Shown: one piece after another, positions 7,950 to 17,078 of the stretch
Layout: each line of letters begins with the position of its first letter
Position numbering within the stretch: position 1 is the first letter of the stretch
Assembly: GCF_900343145.1 (NCBI RefSeq)
Contig: NZ_LT996886.1
Span: 1,364,001 to 1,428,000 of the forward strand
Origin: Tessaracoccus timonensis
GTDB lineage: Bacteria; Actinomycetota; Actinomycetes; Propionibacteriales; Propionibacteriaceae
Reading direction: 5' to 3'
Length of the DNA stretch: 64,000 nucleotides
The notes under the pieces: generated by a model
Databases searched by the model: none
The model's input: only the letters and a program-made list of their open reading frames with translations
Told to the model about the DNA's origin: nothing
Position numbers and translations under genes: made by a program

Positions 7950-9325
7950 GTCGCGAGCTCGGGCGGGGTGAGACGCAGCGAGACCCGTTCAGCGGCATCG
8001 ACGATCTGCTGGGTGATAGCGTCCCGGTCGTTCGCGGACGCGAAGCGAAGATCCATCGTCTGCCGTATCGCCTCCGCGTGAAGGTTCCACCGTTTCCACG
8101 TCGCCCGCCGGTCACCTACCTGCTGCACCACAACCTCGGCGACCTGCTCGAGATCTTCCAACGGGATATCGTCCGCCCGCAGCAACGGTTCCTGCTCACT
8201 ACCGGCGAGCAGTGCCGACGCCCAGGTTGGCGCGTCCTCACCCAGCAACGTGGTCGCGCGTTCTCGCCACTGGGAGGTGAGGTCGCTGAGGGAGTGCTGC
8301 TGCTTCGGGGGCCGGGTCTCGAGCGTGGCCTGCTGCCGGAACTGCCACACCAGCTTCGGGGATGGCTGCCTGCCATGCTTCGAGACGTACTCGTCGACCA
8401 GCCGGTCTTTGACCTGCTCGATATCGCGTGTGCGGGAAGAGAACTCATCCATCAGCTCTTGCGGCACGCCGACGATCTCCCACGCAGTGGAGCGTCCGGC
8501 TCCGCGGTCGCGGGCTTCCCACCCGACGCCGAGGATCTGGGTGAGATGGTCGGAGAGGACGGCGTTGTAATGCTCCGATAGGCCCGTGACGGCGGCGTGG
8601 ATAGCGCGGGAATCGAGCGTGCGCCACTTCCCGTCATCGACGGCTTGGACGCGGTTGGCGATCACGACGTGCGTGTGGAGTTGCGGATCCGCGGCGCGGG
8701 AATCGTAATGATCGTAGGCGGTCGCAATCACACCCCGCACGTCGACTTGCGCGACAGCTCCGCGCGGCCCTTTCGCGCCGACCCTGGTCATCGCGACGTC
8801 GCGCTCAAGCAGGGCGATCACGTCTCGGATCGCGGCGTGATGGGCTTGAGCGACGAGTGCCTGAGTTCCGCCATCGGCAACTGCCCAGAGGGTCGACACG
8901 GACTTCGGCACCGAGAACGTGAGGTCGAACCCCGCGACCGGCGCATTGGTCGGCTTCTGTGCCTCCTCCGCCTCGATCAGCGCTTGCTGCGCGGCACGCT
9001 CACCTGCGGTGAGGGACTTCGGGAGCTGATCGAGGCGGCGCTGCGTCCGCTCGCCCGCGGTCGCGAACTTCCGGTACGGGCGCCCCAGTTGCTCGCCACT
9101 GTTCGGATCCTGCCCGTGCCCCATGAGGCGCCGTAACTGCTCCTCGCTCACCGAGGCACCGACGGCGATCTCTCCGGCGAGTCCTGGGAGGCCGGCCCCG
9201 AGCCAGATGCCGGGAGGCGTTCCTGCTTCAAGGTAGTACCTTGTCAGCGCTGACGACGCATCGCGATCCCCGTCGCCAGCGACAACTGCGTTCAGCAGGT
9301 ACCGGTACCCGTCCCCAGCGGTCAT
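7950..9325 (-). pseudogene. TraA-like MobF relaxase, truncated by IS6100
   Basis: This is the N-terminal relaxase domain of a conjugative plasmid TraA/TrwC-type protein. It has the motif RYYLEAGTPPGIWLGAGL, the core FDLTFSVPKSVSTLWAVAD and the metal-binding histidine motif HTHVVIANRVQ. About 458 residues remain from the ATG at 9325 (an alternative start is at 9346). The RecD-like helicase half expected of these proteins, normally over 1,000 residues in total, is cut off by IS6100 at 7950, after which translation adds a few IS-encoded residues. This shows the resistance DNA came from a conjugative actinobacterial plasmid; a traA is known on pTET3-like Corynebacterium plasmids. Nicking activity could remain, but transfer is unlikely. 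Confidence 0.88.
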
Positions 9326-9440
9326 GACCCTGATCGAAATCGTCACACTGGGCAGGTGCGCCGCAGATCTTGGGATCTACCCTCGGAAGGCGGAGAGCGC
9401 GATGTTTGCGTCAATGCAGGGAGATAGCGAAGAGCGCGCT

Positions 9441-9641
9441 TCAACGGAGATGCTCGAATGGGTCCACGACGGATTGGAGTCCGTGGTCGCGGCAGACGTA
9501 GATGATTCGCACGCCGTACCCGTCGGCGCCGCTCGGCTCGGGGTCGCATTCTGCGCGGCAGACGTTACAGAGCCGGTACTCGTTGCTCCCCCAGACCGTG
9601 ACCTCGATATCGTCGGGGATCTCCATTCCGTCGAACTCCAT
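9441..9641 (-). CDS. Small hypothetical protein with a Cys/His pattern
   Basis: This is a 66-residue reading frame (MEFDGMEIPDDIEVTVWGSN) between the relaxase gene and a regulator remnant. It contains CNVC, a later C and CRDH, arranged like a small zinc-binding knuckle. It is on the same strand as, and upstream of, the relaxase gene, so it may belong to the former plasmid transfer region. No clear ribosome-binding site is visible and no family is recognised. Confidence 0.45.
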   Translation of the reverse strand: MEFDGMEIPDDIEVTVWGSNEYRLCNVCRAECDPEPSGADGYGVRIIYVCRDHGLQSVVDPFEHLR

Positions 9642-9741
9642 ATGCGGAGGTTAGCTGTCGCGGATTGAGTCGGGTCAAGATGCGGCACCGATGCTAAACC
9701 GCCGTTACCTATGGTCATCGCGCCGGTCGCGCACTCGACGC

Positions 9742-9990
9742 TTAGTTCTTGAGGTACTCGAGGACGGCGATGACGCGCTTGTTCCCTGTGCGCTCGTTAA
9801 GGTCGAGCATGGTGAAGATGCTGCTGATGTGCCGTTCCGCGATCGCGACGCGACATACACACGGTCCCTGATTTGCTCGTTTGTGAGCCCCGTAGCCATG
9901 AGCGAATCGTCAGTATCGCGGAGGAGGTGCTGCGGGAGCGGGAAAGGATTGACCTTACTGACGCAGAGACCCAAAGTGCGAGCATCCCTC
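9742..9990 (-). pseudogene. LuxR/NarL-type DNA-binding domain remnant, frameshifted
   Basis: One frame reads GLTNEQIRDRVYVA and the next frame continues ERHISSIFTMLDLNERTGNK and then RVIAVLEYLKN with a stop at 9742. Together they give most of a LuxR-type helix-turn-helix C-terminus, joined only by a frameshift near 9850. No receiver domain is present. It is a dead fragment just downstream of tetR. Confidence 0.55.
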
Positions 9991-10558
9991 ATCGCTTTGA
10001 TGCCAGCCCTTCAACCATTGCAACTAACCCGAACTCGAAATCTAGGTCTTGATCGACAGGCTCACATCCGTTGTCGAGCGCTGTTTGTTCTTCTAGTACG
10101 AAACCGACCGTATAGCGGCTGATAGCCATGAGAGCTCGGACCGCAGAGCCCTCAGCGAATCCTTCGGACACGAGAAACTCGATCTGACTTTCGGGGGCAT
10201 CCGAGCCCGCTGGCATCTGGTCACTCTTTTGACGGTGAAACTCTGCGTGCAGCCGTGCTCCATCCCGGACTGCCAGAAGCGCTGTCCGGAAGCTCCGCGC
10301 GTTGCGCAGGAGAAAGTCGTCCCAGCGCTCCCCTGACTCTGGGAGTGAGGCGTGGTGTTCGCGATCAAGCACATCAGCTGCGAGCGATCCGAGCAGGTGG
10401 GCCTTTGTCCGAAAGTGCCAGTAGAGCGCTGGCTGCTGCACCCGCAGATGCGCAGCCAGCGCCCGCGTGGTGAAACCGTCGATCCCCGTGTTATTGAGCA
10501 CATGCCTCGCACCGCGCAAGACTGCTGCACGATCGAGTCGCGCTTGTTTCTGAGCCAT
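9989..10558 (-). CDS. tetR(33): TetR-family repressor of tet(33)
   Basis: This is a 189-residue TetR-class regulator. The N-terminal helix-turn-helix is visible at residues about 25-48 (GFTTRALAAHLRVQQPALYWHF), followed by a helical ligand-binding domain typical of TetR proteins that bind tetracycline-Mg. It is divergent from the exporter gene at 10597 with only 38 bases between them, which hold two short palindromic operators. Tetracycline would release it and induce both genes. The assignment to the (33) class rests on the partner and the IS6100/integron context. Confidence 0.88.
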   Translation of the reverse strand: MAQKQARLDRAAVLRGARHVLNNTGIDGFTTRALAAHLRVQQPALYWHFRTKAHLLGSLAADVLDREHHASLPESGERWDDFLLRNARSFRTALLAVRDGARLHAEFHRQKSDQMPAGSDAPESQIEFLVSEGFAEGSAVRALMAISRYTVGFVLEEQTALDNGCEPVDQDLDFEFGLVAMVEGLASKR

Positions 10559-10567
10559 GCTTGCACT

Positions 10568-10595
10568 TTATCATCGATAACTTTATCGTTGATAA
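10568..10595. promoter_or_regulatory. Two tandem tet operators
   Basis: Two 13-base palindromes with identical arms lie back to back: TTATCATCGATAA (10568-10580) and TTATCGTTGATAA (10583-10595). They fill the interval between the divergent tetR and tet(33) starts. The second ends one base before the GTG of tet(33). Confidence 0.8.
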
Positions 10596-10596
10596 G

Positions 10597-11820
10597 GTGT
10601 CATTTCTCACTTCCGCTCGTGGCTCGTTGGCCACGGTCCTCATCACGGCTAGCCTCGACGCCGCCGGCATGGGCCTGGTGATGCCGATTCTTCCCGCACT
10701 GCTACACGAGGCAGGGGTCACCGCTGATGCGGTTCCGCTGAACGTCGGAGTGCTGATCGCGCTCTACGCGGTAATGCAGTTCATCTTTGCCCCCGTACTG
10801 GGAACGCTGTCGGACCGATTCGGCCGCCGCCGGGTGCTGCTTGTTTCCCTAGCCGGTGCGACCGTCGACTATCTCGTGCTCGCCACGACGTCCGCTCTGT
10901 CGGTGTTCTATATCGCCCGCGCAGTGGCTGGGATAACCGGAGCGACCAATACGGTCACCGCCACCGTGATCGCCGACATCACGCCACCCCACCAGCGCGC
11001 CAAGCGTTTCGGTTTACTCAGTGCCTGCTATGGCGGCGGAATGATCGCGGGGCCAGCCATGGGTGGACTGTTCGGTGCCATCTCGCCACATCTGCCGTTT
11101 TTGCTCGCTGCTCTTCTCTCAGCGAGCAATCTGGCACTCACCTTTATCCTGTTACGCGAGACCCGTCCTGATTCCCCTGCGCGCTCTGCGTCGCTCGCTC
11201 AGCATCGTGGTCGCCCCGGCCTCAGCGCGGTGCCTGGGATTACCTTCCTATTAGTCGCATTCGGCCTTGTTCAATTCATTGGGCAGGCTCCAGGTGCGAC
11301 CTGGGTGCTGTTTACTGAACACCGCCTCGACTGGAGTCCCGTCGAAGTTGGAATCTCCCTGTCCGTTTTCGGGATCGTACAGGTTCTCGTGCAGGCCCTC
11401 CTTACTGGCCGCATCGTGGAGTGGATCGGTGAGGCAAAAACAGTCATCATCGGGTGTATTACCGACGCCTTGGGTCTCGTAGGCCTGGCGATTGTCACTG
11501 ACGCATTTTCCATGGCGCCTATCTTGGCGGCACTGGGGATCGGTGGCATCGGCCTCCCCGCTCTGCAAACCCTTCTCTCCCAGCGCGTCGATGAACAGCA
11601 CCAAGGGCGCCTCCAGGGTGTGCTCGCCAGCATCAACAGCGTCACATCGATCTTCGGACCGGTCGCTTTCACAACGATCTTCGCGCTCACTTACATCAAC
11701 GCCGACGGCTTCCTCTGGCTCTGCGCCGCAGCACTCTACGTGCCCTGCGTGATTCTCATCATGCGTGGTACAGCAGCGTCCCCGAAGTTCGGCTCTTGGG
11801 CGAGCGGCGACTCGATGTGA
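10597..11820 (+). CDS. tet(33): Tetracycline efflux MFS transporter Tet(33)
   Basis: From the GTG at 10597 (MSFLTSARGSLATVLITASL) the protein has 407 residues, the length I recall for Tet(33) of the Corynebacterium plasmid pTET3. It is a 12-helix major-facilitator drug:H+ antiporter in the inner membrane. The signature GTLSDRFGRRRVLL (loop 2-3) is at about residues 67-80, and motif C (GGMIAGPAMGGLFG) is in helix 5. Upstream in-frame codons from 10561 lie inside the operators and are unlikely to be used. No Shine-Dalgarno sequence precedes the GTG, so translation may be leaderless. Tet(Z), the nearest alternative, is shorter. Confidence 0.88.
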   Translation: MSFLTSARGSLATVLITASLDAAGMGLVMPILPALLHEAGVTADAVPLNVGVLIALYAVMQFIFAPVLGTLSDRFGRRRVLLVSLAGATVDYLVLATTSALSVFYIARAVAGITGATNTVTATVIADITPPHQRAKRFGLLSACYGGGMIAGPAMGGLFGAISPHLPFLLAALLSASNLALTFILLRETRPDSPARSASLAQHRGRPGLSAVPGITFLLVAFGLVQFIGQAPGATWVLFTEHRLDWSPVEVGISLSVFGIVQVLVQALLTGRIVEWIGEAKTVIIGCITDALGLVGLAIVTDAFSMAPILAALGIGGIGLPALQTLLSQRVDEQHQGRLQGVLASINSVTSIFGPVAFTTIFALTYINADGFLWLCAAALYVPCVILIMRGTAASPKFGSWASGDSM

Positions 11821-11879
11821 GTTGTGAGACGTGAGCAGGAGCAACACGGCGGCGACACTGCTTCGCCATGGCCGACTAG

Positions 11880-12354
11880 CGAGACGGCGCCACCGGGAAA
11901 CTCGGCATCATCTACCAAGGACAGGTCAGCTGGGAGCCTGATAGACCCATCGAAATGTGCGTGCCGATCGCGGAGAAGGGCCGGGCGCATCGGATCGAGC
12001 CATAGCACCATGAGTCTTCACGGAAGTGCGTCGACGGAGACTTCGTTGTGAACCGGGCCAAGGGAGAGCTGGAGGCCCTCTCCGAGTGGCTTGCCGATGA
12101 CATGAGCTGGACGCTCATCGAGAAATCCACACACAGCGGCCCCAGTGCAGCCCGAGAGGTGCGCCCGCCGTTCTCCCGAGCGGGTGGAGGTCATTTCTGT
12201 CGTCACCCACGGACGACGCGCTTCCTGCGACGGCTACCTCGAGGCTGGAGGAATGCGCGTCCGTTTCAGCCATGCGTTCCGCTTCGTCAGCACCCCCAAG
12301 ACCTCGATGATCGCAGAACTGCGACGCTACTGCATCGAGACGCAGGTTGACTGA
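11880..12354 (+). pseudogene. Degenerate stretch with two broken protein fragments
   Basis: No intact gene is convincing between tet(33) and 12443. One frame (about 11895-12011) reads GKLGIIYQGQVSWEPDRPIE and ends in a stop at RIEP, resembling a GyrI-like effector-binding domain. Further on, a frame ending at 12354 reads CDGYLEAGGMRVRFSHAFRF, resembling a SnoaL-like fold fragment. Both are interrupted and lack starts, so they look like decayed genes. These are weak, pattern-only resemblances. Confidence 0.3.
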
Positions 12355-12442
12355 GGCCTGTGCGGACAGCAAGAACGACCCTTGAGCCCGTAATCTGGGA
12401 ACCGCAGAAACTACCCGATCGAAACCAACTACTTTGCCGACC

Positions 12443-12541
12443 CTACAGGGTTGGCTCGCGGTCGTCGTCCTTGGCCGCGACCGTGCTCAAGAGGTGCTTG
12501 TAGCCATCCCTCGCGATCATCACGCGCATCGAAACCGTCAC
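12443..12541 (-). pseudogene. N-terminal remnant of a second TraA-like relaxase
   Basis: Thirty-two codons from a GTG at 12541 read VTVSMRVMIARDGYKHLLST and then VAAKDDDREP, closely matching the N-terminus of the relaxase gene at 9325 (ISIRVMTAGDGYRYLLNAVV...). It ends in a TAG at 12443. It sits on the same strand about 3.2 kb further on, and the DNA either side does not continue the gene. It is either a leftover from a second plasmid backbone or from a rearranged duplicate. Confidence 0.6.
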
Positions 12542-12705
12542 GACGCTACTGCCTTCGACGATCAGGGGGGTGGGGACTGATCGCGGACGCGCTGTCCACT
12601 TTGGTTAAAAGATTGCGCCGCTGTAGACGACCGCCATCTAGATGCCGACGATGACCATGCTCTCGAGTGCGCCACTACCCACCATTAGTGTGGTCAGGGT
12701 CGGCT

Positions 12706-13383
12706 TCAGGTGATGAGTCCGTGTCGGTAGGCGGTGATGGCGGCGTGGACACGGTTGTCGATGCCGAGGGTGTTGAAGAGCTGGGAGACGTATTGCTTGA
12801 CGGTGCCTTCGGACAGATGCATGGCCCCGCCGATCTGGGCGTTGGAGAGTCCGCGAGCGATGTGGGTGAGGAGCTCGATCTGGCGCTCGGTGAGCAGGGC
12901 AGTGAGTTCGTCTCGCGCGGTTCGGGTGCGGTGGCCCGCTCGTTGCTCGGCGGCGAGCCAGCGGGCGACTCGAGGGGAGAACGCGCCTCCGCCGTGCGCG
13001 AGGGCCCTGACGCCGGCAATAAGTTGCTGAGGTTCGTCGGACTTGAGGAGGAAACCGAGGGCGCCGGCGTTGATCGCATCGGCGATGAGATGGTCGTCGG
13101 AAAAGGTGGTGAGCATGGCGATCGGAAGCTCGGGCAGTCGGTGCCGGATCTCACGGAGAGCTCCGATGCCGTCGAGTCGTGGCATCTGGATGTCCAGCAG
13201 TGCGACGTCAACGCGGTGTGTTGCCGCGGCGTCGACGGCCTCGTGGCCGTTGCTGGCGAGGGCGGTGATGTCAAGGTCAGTGGCGGAGGCGAGAATAGCG
13301 GCGACGCCGGTGCGGACGAGCTGGTCGTCATCCGCGATCAGGAAACGGATCGGCGGGGTGTCGGTGCGATCCTCCGGGGTCAT
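12706..13383 (-). CDS. NarL/LuxR-family response regulator
   Basis: This is a 225-residue two-component response regulator. The receiver domain (residues 12-130) has the acidic pair in FLIADDDQLVRTG, the phosphoacceptor Asp in VDVALLDIQMPRLDG and Lys in GFLLKSDE. The C-terminal LuxR helix-turn-helix (residues about 165-220) reads LTERQIELLTHIARGLSNAQ. Its start overlaps the stop of the sensor kinase gene by four bases (ATGA), so the two are cotranscribed. It probably controls neighbouring envelope genes, but its target is unknown. Confidence 0.93.
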   Translation of the reverse strand: MTPEDRTDTPPIRFLIADDDQLVRTGVAAILASATDLDITALASNGHEAVDAAATHRVDVALLDIQMPRLDGIGALREIRHRLPELPIAMLTTFSDDHLIADAINAGALGFLLKSDEPQQLIAGVRALAHGGGAFSPRVARWLAAEQRAGHRTRTARDELTALLTERQIELLTHIARGLSNAQIGGAMHLSEGTVKQYVSQLFNTLGIDNRVHAAITAYRHGLIT

Positions 13384-14666
13384 GGCGTGGGAACCGTTCC
13401 GATCCTACTGACCTGGTCGGAGGCGAAGCAGACGACGTGGACGTCGACTCGTTCGAAGAAGCTGATTTCCGCCTCGTAATAGTGACAGGTCTCGTCGGGG
13501 CGAGGCGGGAACTCATCGCGTGGAGGATCGAGCATCTCCAGGGCGGGGAGGGATCGCTCGACCGTCTCCTGGGTGTCTCCGACGGAGATGTCCGCAAACT
13601 GTGCCGTGGTCATCACAGATAGCGTGTTGGCGAGCACGAAGTAAGCGACCGCGATGAACACGAGTGCGCCGAGGATGGCTGTGGGAACGGCGATGGCAGC
13701 ACGGGTGGCGCGGGATCGAAGGGTCGCGGCATCGTCCTCGGCGGCGACGATGTCGCCATCAGGTGCTGCGCTGTCCGCGGATGGGCGTGCGTGCGCGGGA
13801 AGGGTGAGGGTCAGTGCGAACTCGGTCGGCATCTGATGGACGGTGAGGGCGCCGCCCAGCATCGCGGCGCGATGCCGGAGGCCATGCAGTCCGAATCCAC
13901 CATCGAGCGGATGGGCTGAGGACGCCTCCTCGTCACGCGGATTGCAAACGATCGCAGTGACAATATCGCCCTCGACCTCGATGCGCACGGTGACCGGTTG
14001 CCCAGGAGCGTGCTTGGACGCGTTGGTGAGTCCTTCCTGCACCACCCGCGCGACAGTGTTGAGCGCTTCATCGCTGAGTCGGTCGGACAGATCTGCGGCG
14101 ATGTGCGTTTCCACGTGCATCTCGGCCTGACGAGCACCGGTCACTGCTTCGTCGATGCTCGGGGGGCTCCATCCGGCAGCCGGGTCTTCGGACTGGCGCA
14201 GCAGGCGAACGGCGAGGCCGAGCTGATCCGCCGCGTCCGCTGCGATCGTGCGGATACCGGAGACCTCTGCCCGGTCGGTATCCGGAAGCGTGGGTGTGAG
14301 GGAGAGCTGTCCGAGCCGGACGGCGATGAGCGTCAAGGAGTGGCCGAGGCCGTCGTGCATCTCCGCGGCAAGGCTCATCCGCTCTCGTTGCAGGACCTCA
14401 CGGGTCTGGCTTGCCCGTCGTCTGGATTCGATCGCGGCAAGCTCCCAGCCTCGGCGGTGAAACTCTCGCCTCTGCGACACCGCGCGCCGCGTGGTCAGCG
14501 GTGCGGCGAGCACCAGGGCGGTCAGCAGACCATACACAAGGCTCAGCACCAGCACGGGAGCATCGGGCAACCAACGCGTGGACGTGCCGCCGCTGATCGC
14601 GACGACGCATCCAACGATGGTCTGCCGACGGCGGAGCGTCGCGGGATCATTGGAGCTACCACTCAT
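13380..14666 (-). CDS. Two-component sensor histidine kinase (HisKA_3 type)
   Basis: This 428-residue kinase has an N-terminal hydrophobic segment (VLVLSLVYGLLTALVLAAPL), then the phosphoacceptor histidine box AAEMHDGLGHSLTLIAVRLG and the ATPase region EGLTNASKHAPGQP ... GGFGLHGLRHRAAMLGG. Unusually, a further transmembrane helix (AIAVPTAILGALVFIAVAYFVL) and an outside domain of about 70 residues follow the kinase domain. The ATGA overlap with the regulator gene indicates an operon. The ligand is unknown. Confidence 0.9.
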   Translation of the reverse strand: MSGSSNDPATLRRRQTIVGCVVAISGGTSTRWLPDAPVLVLSLVYGLLTALVLAAPLTTRRAVSQRREFHRRGWELAAIESRRRASQTREVLQRERMSLAAEMHDGLGHSLTLIAVRLGQLSLTPTLPDTDRAEVSGIRTIAADAADQLGLAVRLLRQSEDPAAGWSPPSIDEAVTGARQAEMHVETHIAADLSDRLSDEALNTVARVVQEGLTNASKHAPGQPVTVRIEVEGDIVTAIVCNPRDEEASSAHPLDGGFGLHGLRHRAAMLGGALTVHQMPTEFALTLTLPAHARPSADSAAPDGDIVAAEDDAATLRSRATRAAIAVPTAILGALVFIAVAYFVLANTLSVMTTAQFADISVGDTQETVERSLPALEMLDPPRDEFPPRPDETCHYYEAEISFFERVDVHVVCFASDQVSRIGTVPTP

Positions 14667-14774
14667 ACTCCCAATCTATGCGCGCGACTCCGACCGGTGA
14701 ACTCACGATCGTTAGGTCATGAATGGGCATTCGGCAATATCGGCACGTTGACCCGTGAATCTACCGTCGTATGC

Positions 14775-15383
14775 ATGGTCGATCTTCTCCGCATGTTCCT
14801 TGCACAGGCAGGCGAGCACGTCACTCTCCTGCTCGCCTGCATGCTCCTGTTCGCGGCCCTTGACGCAGCCCTCGGTATCGGTGCTGTCCTCCCGGGGGAA
14901 ACGGGCATCGTCCTGGCCGCGGTCACGCTCTCTGACCGTGCCGAGCTGCTCGCCGCCGGTGTGTTCGTTGCTGCGCTGGGCGCATTCCTCGGAGATCATG
15001 TGGGGTTCGCGGTCGGACGCGGTCTTGGAGCCCGCCTCGGCGACACCAGACTGATCAAGCGCCTGGGCCGGGACCGCTGGGAGAAGGCACGATATTACGT
15101 TGCCGGCCGGTTCTGGATTGTGATCCTCGCCCGTCTGCTTCCGGGTATCCGCACCCTTGTCGCTGCTGCAGCCGGCGCCTCAGCAGTGCCATACTCGCGG
15201 TTCGCAACCGCTTGTGGTGTCGCGGCGTTGCTTTGGGCGGGGCTTTGGGTCGTCGGTGGTGCGCTCATCGGAAACGCACTGCTCGACGTCGTTGAGCGCT
15301 ACGCTCTGCCCGCACTCATCGTCGTGGCCGCTGCACTCGTCCTTTGGCTCTTCGCACGCCACAAGCGGGGGGTGCGCGCATGA
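14775..15383 (+). CDS. DedA-family membrane protein
   Basis: This protein of about 202 residues begins MVDLLRMFLAQAGEHVTLLL. The DedA/SNARE-associated pattern is clear: early GAVLPGETGIVLAA, GDHVGFAVGRGLG, and the conserved ILARLLPGIRTLVAAAAGAS, with several membrane helices. DedA proteins recycle or flip lipid carriers such as undecaprenyl phosphate or phosphatidylethanolamine in the cytoplasmic membrane. The next gene overlaps by four bases (ATGA) and encodes a phospholipid-synthesis-type enzyme, so a lipid-related job is plausible. It is divergent from the histidine kinase gene, which may regulate it. Confidence 0.88.
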   Translation: MVDLLRMFLAQAGEHVTLLLACMLLFAALDAALGIGAVLPGETGIVLAAVTLSDRAELLAAGVFVAALGAFLGDHVGFAVGRGLGARLGDTRLIKRLGRDRWEKARYYVAGRFWIVILARLLPGIRTLVAAAAGASAVPYSRFATACGVAALLWAGLWVVGGALIGNALLDVVERYALPALIVVAAALVLWLFARHKRGVRA

Positions 15384-15961
15384 ACCGCATGTCCTCGGCA
15401 CACCCGCGCCCCGACTGGGCGACTCTGCCCAATCTCATCACCTTGCTGCGGCTTGGGCTCGTGGTTCCGATTGTCATCCTCGTCCTCCACCATGCCCAGC
15501 CGGTCCTCACTGTCGTACTCCTGGCGGTCTTCGGCGCAAGCGACTGGATCGACGGCTATCTCGCTCGCGCCCTGAACCAGGTCAGTGCCACGGGAGCGGT
15601 ACTCGATCCTGTCGCAGACCGCGTCGGCGTTGCGACGATCGCCCTCGCCCTCGCCGTAGCAGGTCATCTCTCCCTCGGAGTCGTTCTCACCATCGCAGCC
15701 GTCGACGCTGCACTTGCCGTCACCTACCTGGTGACTCGTCCTGCACGAGCGCCGAAGGTCTCCCGTGTCGGCAAGGTACGTACCGCGGTGCTTATGGCAG
15801 GCCTTGCGCTCATCGGAGTCAGCTTGGTCCCCGCGCTCCATCCAGTCGGAGCCGCAGGCAGAGTCCTTTGCGTCGTAGGAGCGTTCCTCCACGCTGTCGC
15901 AGGATTCGGCTACGTCCGCGCTCTCCTCCGTGACAACCGCGCAGATCCGCCCGATATGTGA
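15380..15961 (+). CDS. CDP-alcohol phosphatidyltransferase family protein
   Basis: This is a 193-residue integral membrane enzyme. The catalytic CDP-alcohol motif (DG...AR...G...D...D) is seen as SDWIDGYLARALNQVSATGA followed by VLDPVADR, with several transmembrane helices around it. The family makes phosphatidylglycerol phosphate, cardiolipin or phosphatidylinositol-type lipids by swapping CMP for an alcohol. The exact acceptor cannot be read from sequence. It is translationally coupled to the DedA gene and may be part of a membrane-remodelling response under the adjacent two-component system. Confidence 0.88.
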   Translation: MNRMSSAHPRPDWATLPNLITLLRLGLVVPIVILVLHHAQPVLTVVLLAVFGASDWIDGYLARALNQVSATGAVLDPVADRVGVATIALALAVAGHLSLGVVLTIAAVDAALAVTYLVTRPARAPKVSRVGKVRTAVLMAGLALIGVSLVPALHPVGAAGRVLCVVGAFLHAVAGFGYVRALLRDNRADPPDM

Positions 15962-15976
15962 GCCCAGGCCGTTCAG

Positions 15977-16933
15977 CTATCTTCTCCGGCGTCCACGCAG
16001 AGAGCCGGGGGTCTGGCCGTTGACCCGGGTGAAGGCGCGGTTGAATGCGGCCTCTGACTGATAGCCGAGTTCGGAGGCGAGGCGTGCTACGGTGATGTCT
16101 TCTTCGCGCAGCCGTGATGCGGCGATGCTCATGCGCCAGCGGGTGAGGTAGGCGATCGGTGCTTCGCCGGTCAGTGTGGTGAAGCGGCTGCTGAACGACG
16201 ACCTGGACATCATGGCGGCCTTGGCGAGACGACCGAGGTTCCATTCGTCGCCGGGGTTGTGGTGGATCGCTTCGAGTGCGCGACCGATTCTGTCGTCTTC
16301 GAGTGCGCGCAACCAGCCTGCGGGGGCCGTCGCGTCGCTGATGAGCCAGGAGCGGATCGCCTGTACGACGAGAACGTCGGCAAGTCTGGTCGCGACGGCT
16401 TCGCCTCCGATCTGCGGGCAGGCGAGCTCGCCTGCCATGAGGCGCAGGGTGTCCTTGATCGAGGACGCGGCCGAGAGCGTATCGCCGCCGATGAACATCA
16501 CGGGGGGAAGCGTGCGCATCAGTTCGCGTGCGGCAGGCTCGTCGAAGGAGACGACACCACAGATCAGCTGTGCTGCCCGGCCGCCGCCCCCGTGCTGGAG
16601 GATCGAGTAGCTCGTGCTCAGGTACTCCTGGGGAAGGAGGTCGACCCTCGGGCCGCGACACGCGTCGGCGTCACCCAGCAGGTCGTGGCCCAGGCCGTGC
16701 GGAACCAAGGCGAGGTCTCCGGCGCGCAACTCGATCGGGTCGGTTTCGGGCAAGCGCAGCCAGCAGGACCCGGCCGTAACGACGTGAAAACTCACCGAGT
16801 CAGCGATCGCGGGCATTTCCAAGGCCCAAGGCTCCGAGAGTTCGGCGTGGCAGTAGAAGGTGCTGCGCATTCGTAGCGTGTGGAGCACGCGCGCCACCCG
16901 ATCCTGATATTCGAAACGCGAGATGCCCTCCAT
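15977..16933 (-). CDS. AraC-family transcriptional regulator with cupin domain
   Basis: This is a 318-residue regulator. The N-terminal cupin-like sensor (residues about 10-130; RAGDLALVPHGLGHDLLG) is followed by the AraC double helix-turn-helix at about 220-315 (LGRLAKAAMMSRSSFSSRFT and VARLASELGYQSEAAFNRAF). The pattern matches AraC_binding_2/cupin_6 regulators. It is divergent from the NmrA-like/DUF1772 gene pair at 17079, a common arrangement for autoregulated small-molecule response genes. Confidence 0.9.
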   Translation of the reverse strand: MEGISRFEYQDRVARVLHTLRMRSTFYCHAELSEPWALEMPAIADSVSFHVVTAGSCWLRLPETDPIELRAGDLALVPHGLGHDLLGDADACRGPRVDLLPQEYLSTSYSILQHGGGGRAAQLICGVVSFDEPAARELMRTLPPVMFIGGDTLSAASSIKDTLRLMAGELACPQIGGEAVATRLADVLVVQAIRSWLISDATAPAGWLRALEDDRIGRALEAIHHNPGDEWNLGRLAKAAMMSRSSFSSRFTTLTGEAPIAYLTRWRMSIAASRLREEDITVARLASELGYQSEAAFNRAFTRVNGQTPGSLRGRRRR

Positions 16934-17078
16934 CCTGCAATCGTGTCACATCCCTGAACGGATATGTCCGTTGGATCAGACGAATAAGCAAGAACTTTGC
17001 CTATATGGGCATGGTTCTACCGGGCACTACCGCATACCGTCGAAGAACAATCAATCGAAGCTCACAGGAGGAACCGAC

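Noticed and set aside
7062..7957. Simple transposition of IS6100 copy 1 with 8-bp target duplication
   Set aside because: Flanking octamers CGGGCCTT and GTCGCGAG differ, so the insertion was accompanied by deletion or recombination.
7142..8581. 479-residue reading frame on the plus strand across IS6100 and the relaxase gene
   Set aside because: It lies opposite two well-supported minus-strand genes, spans the IS6100 junction and resembles no family. It is an antisense shadow.
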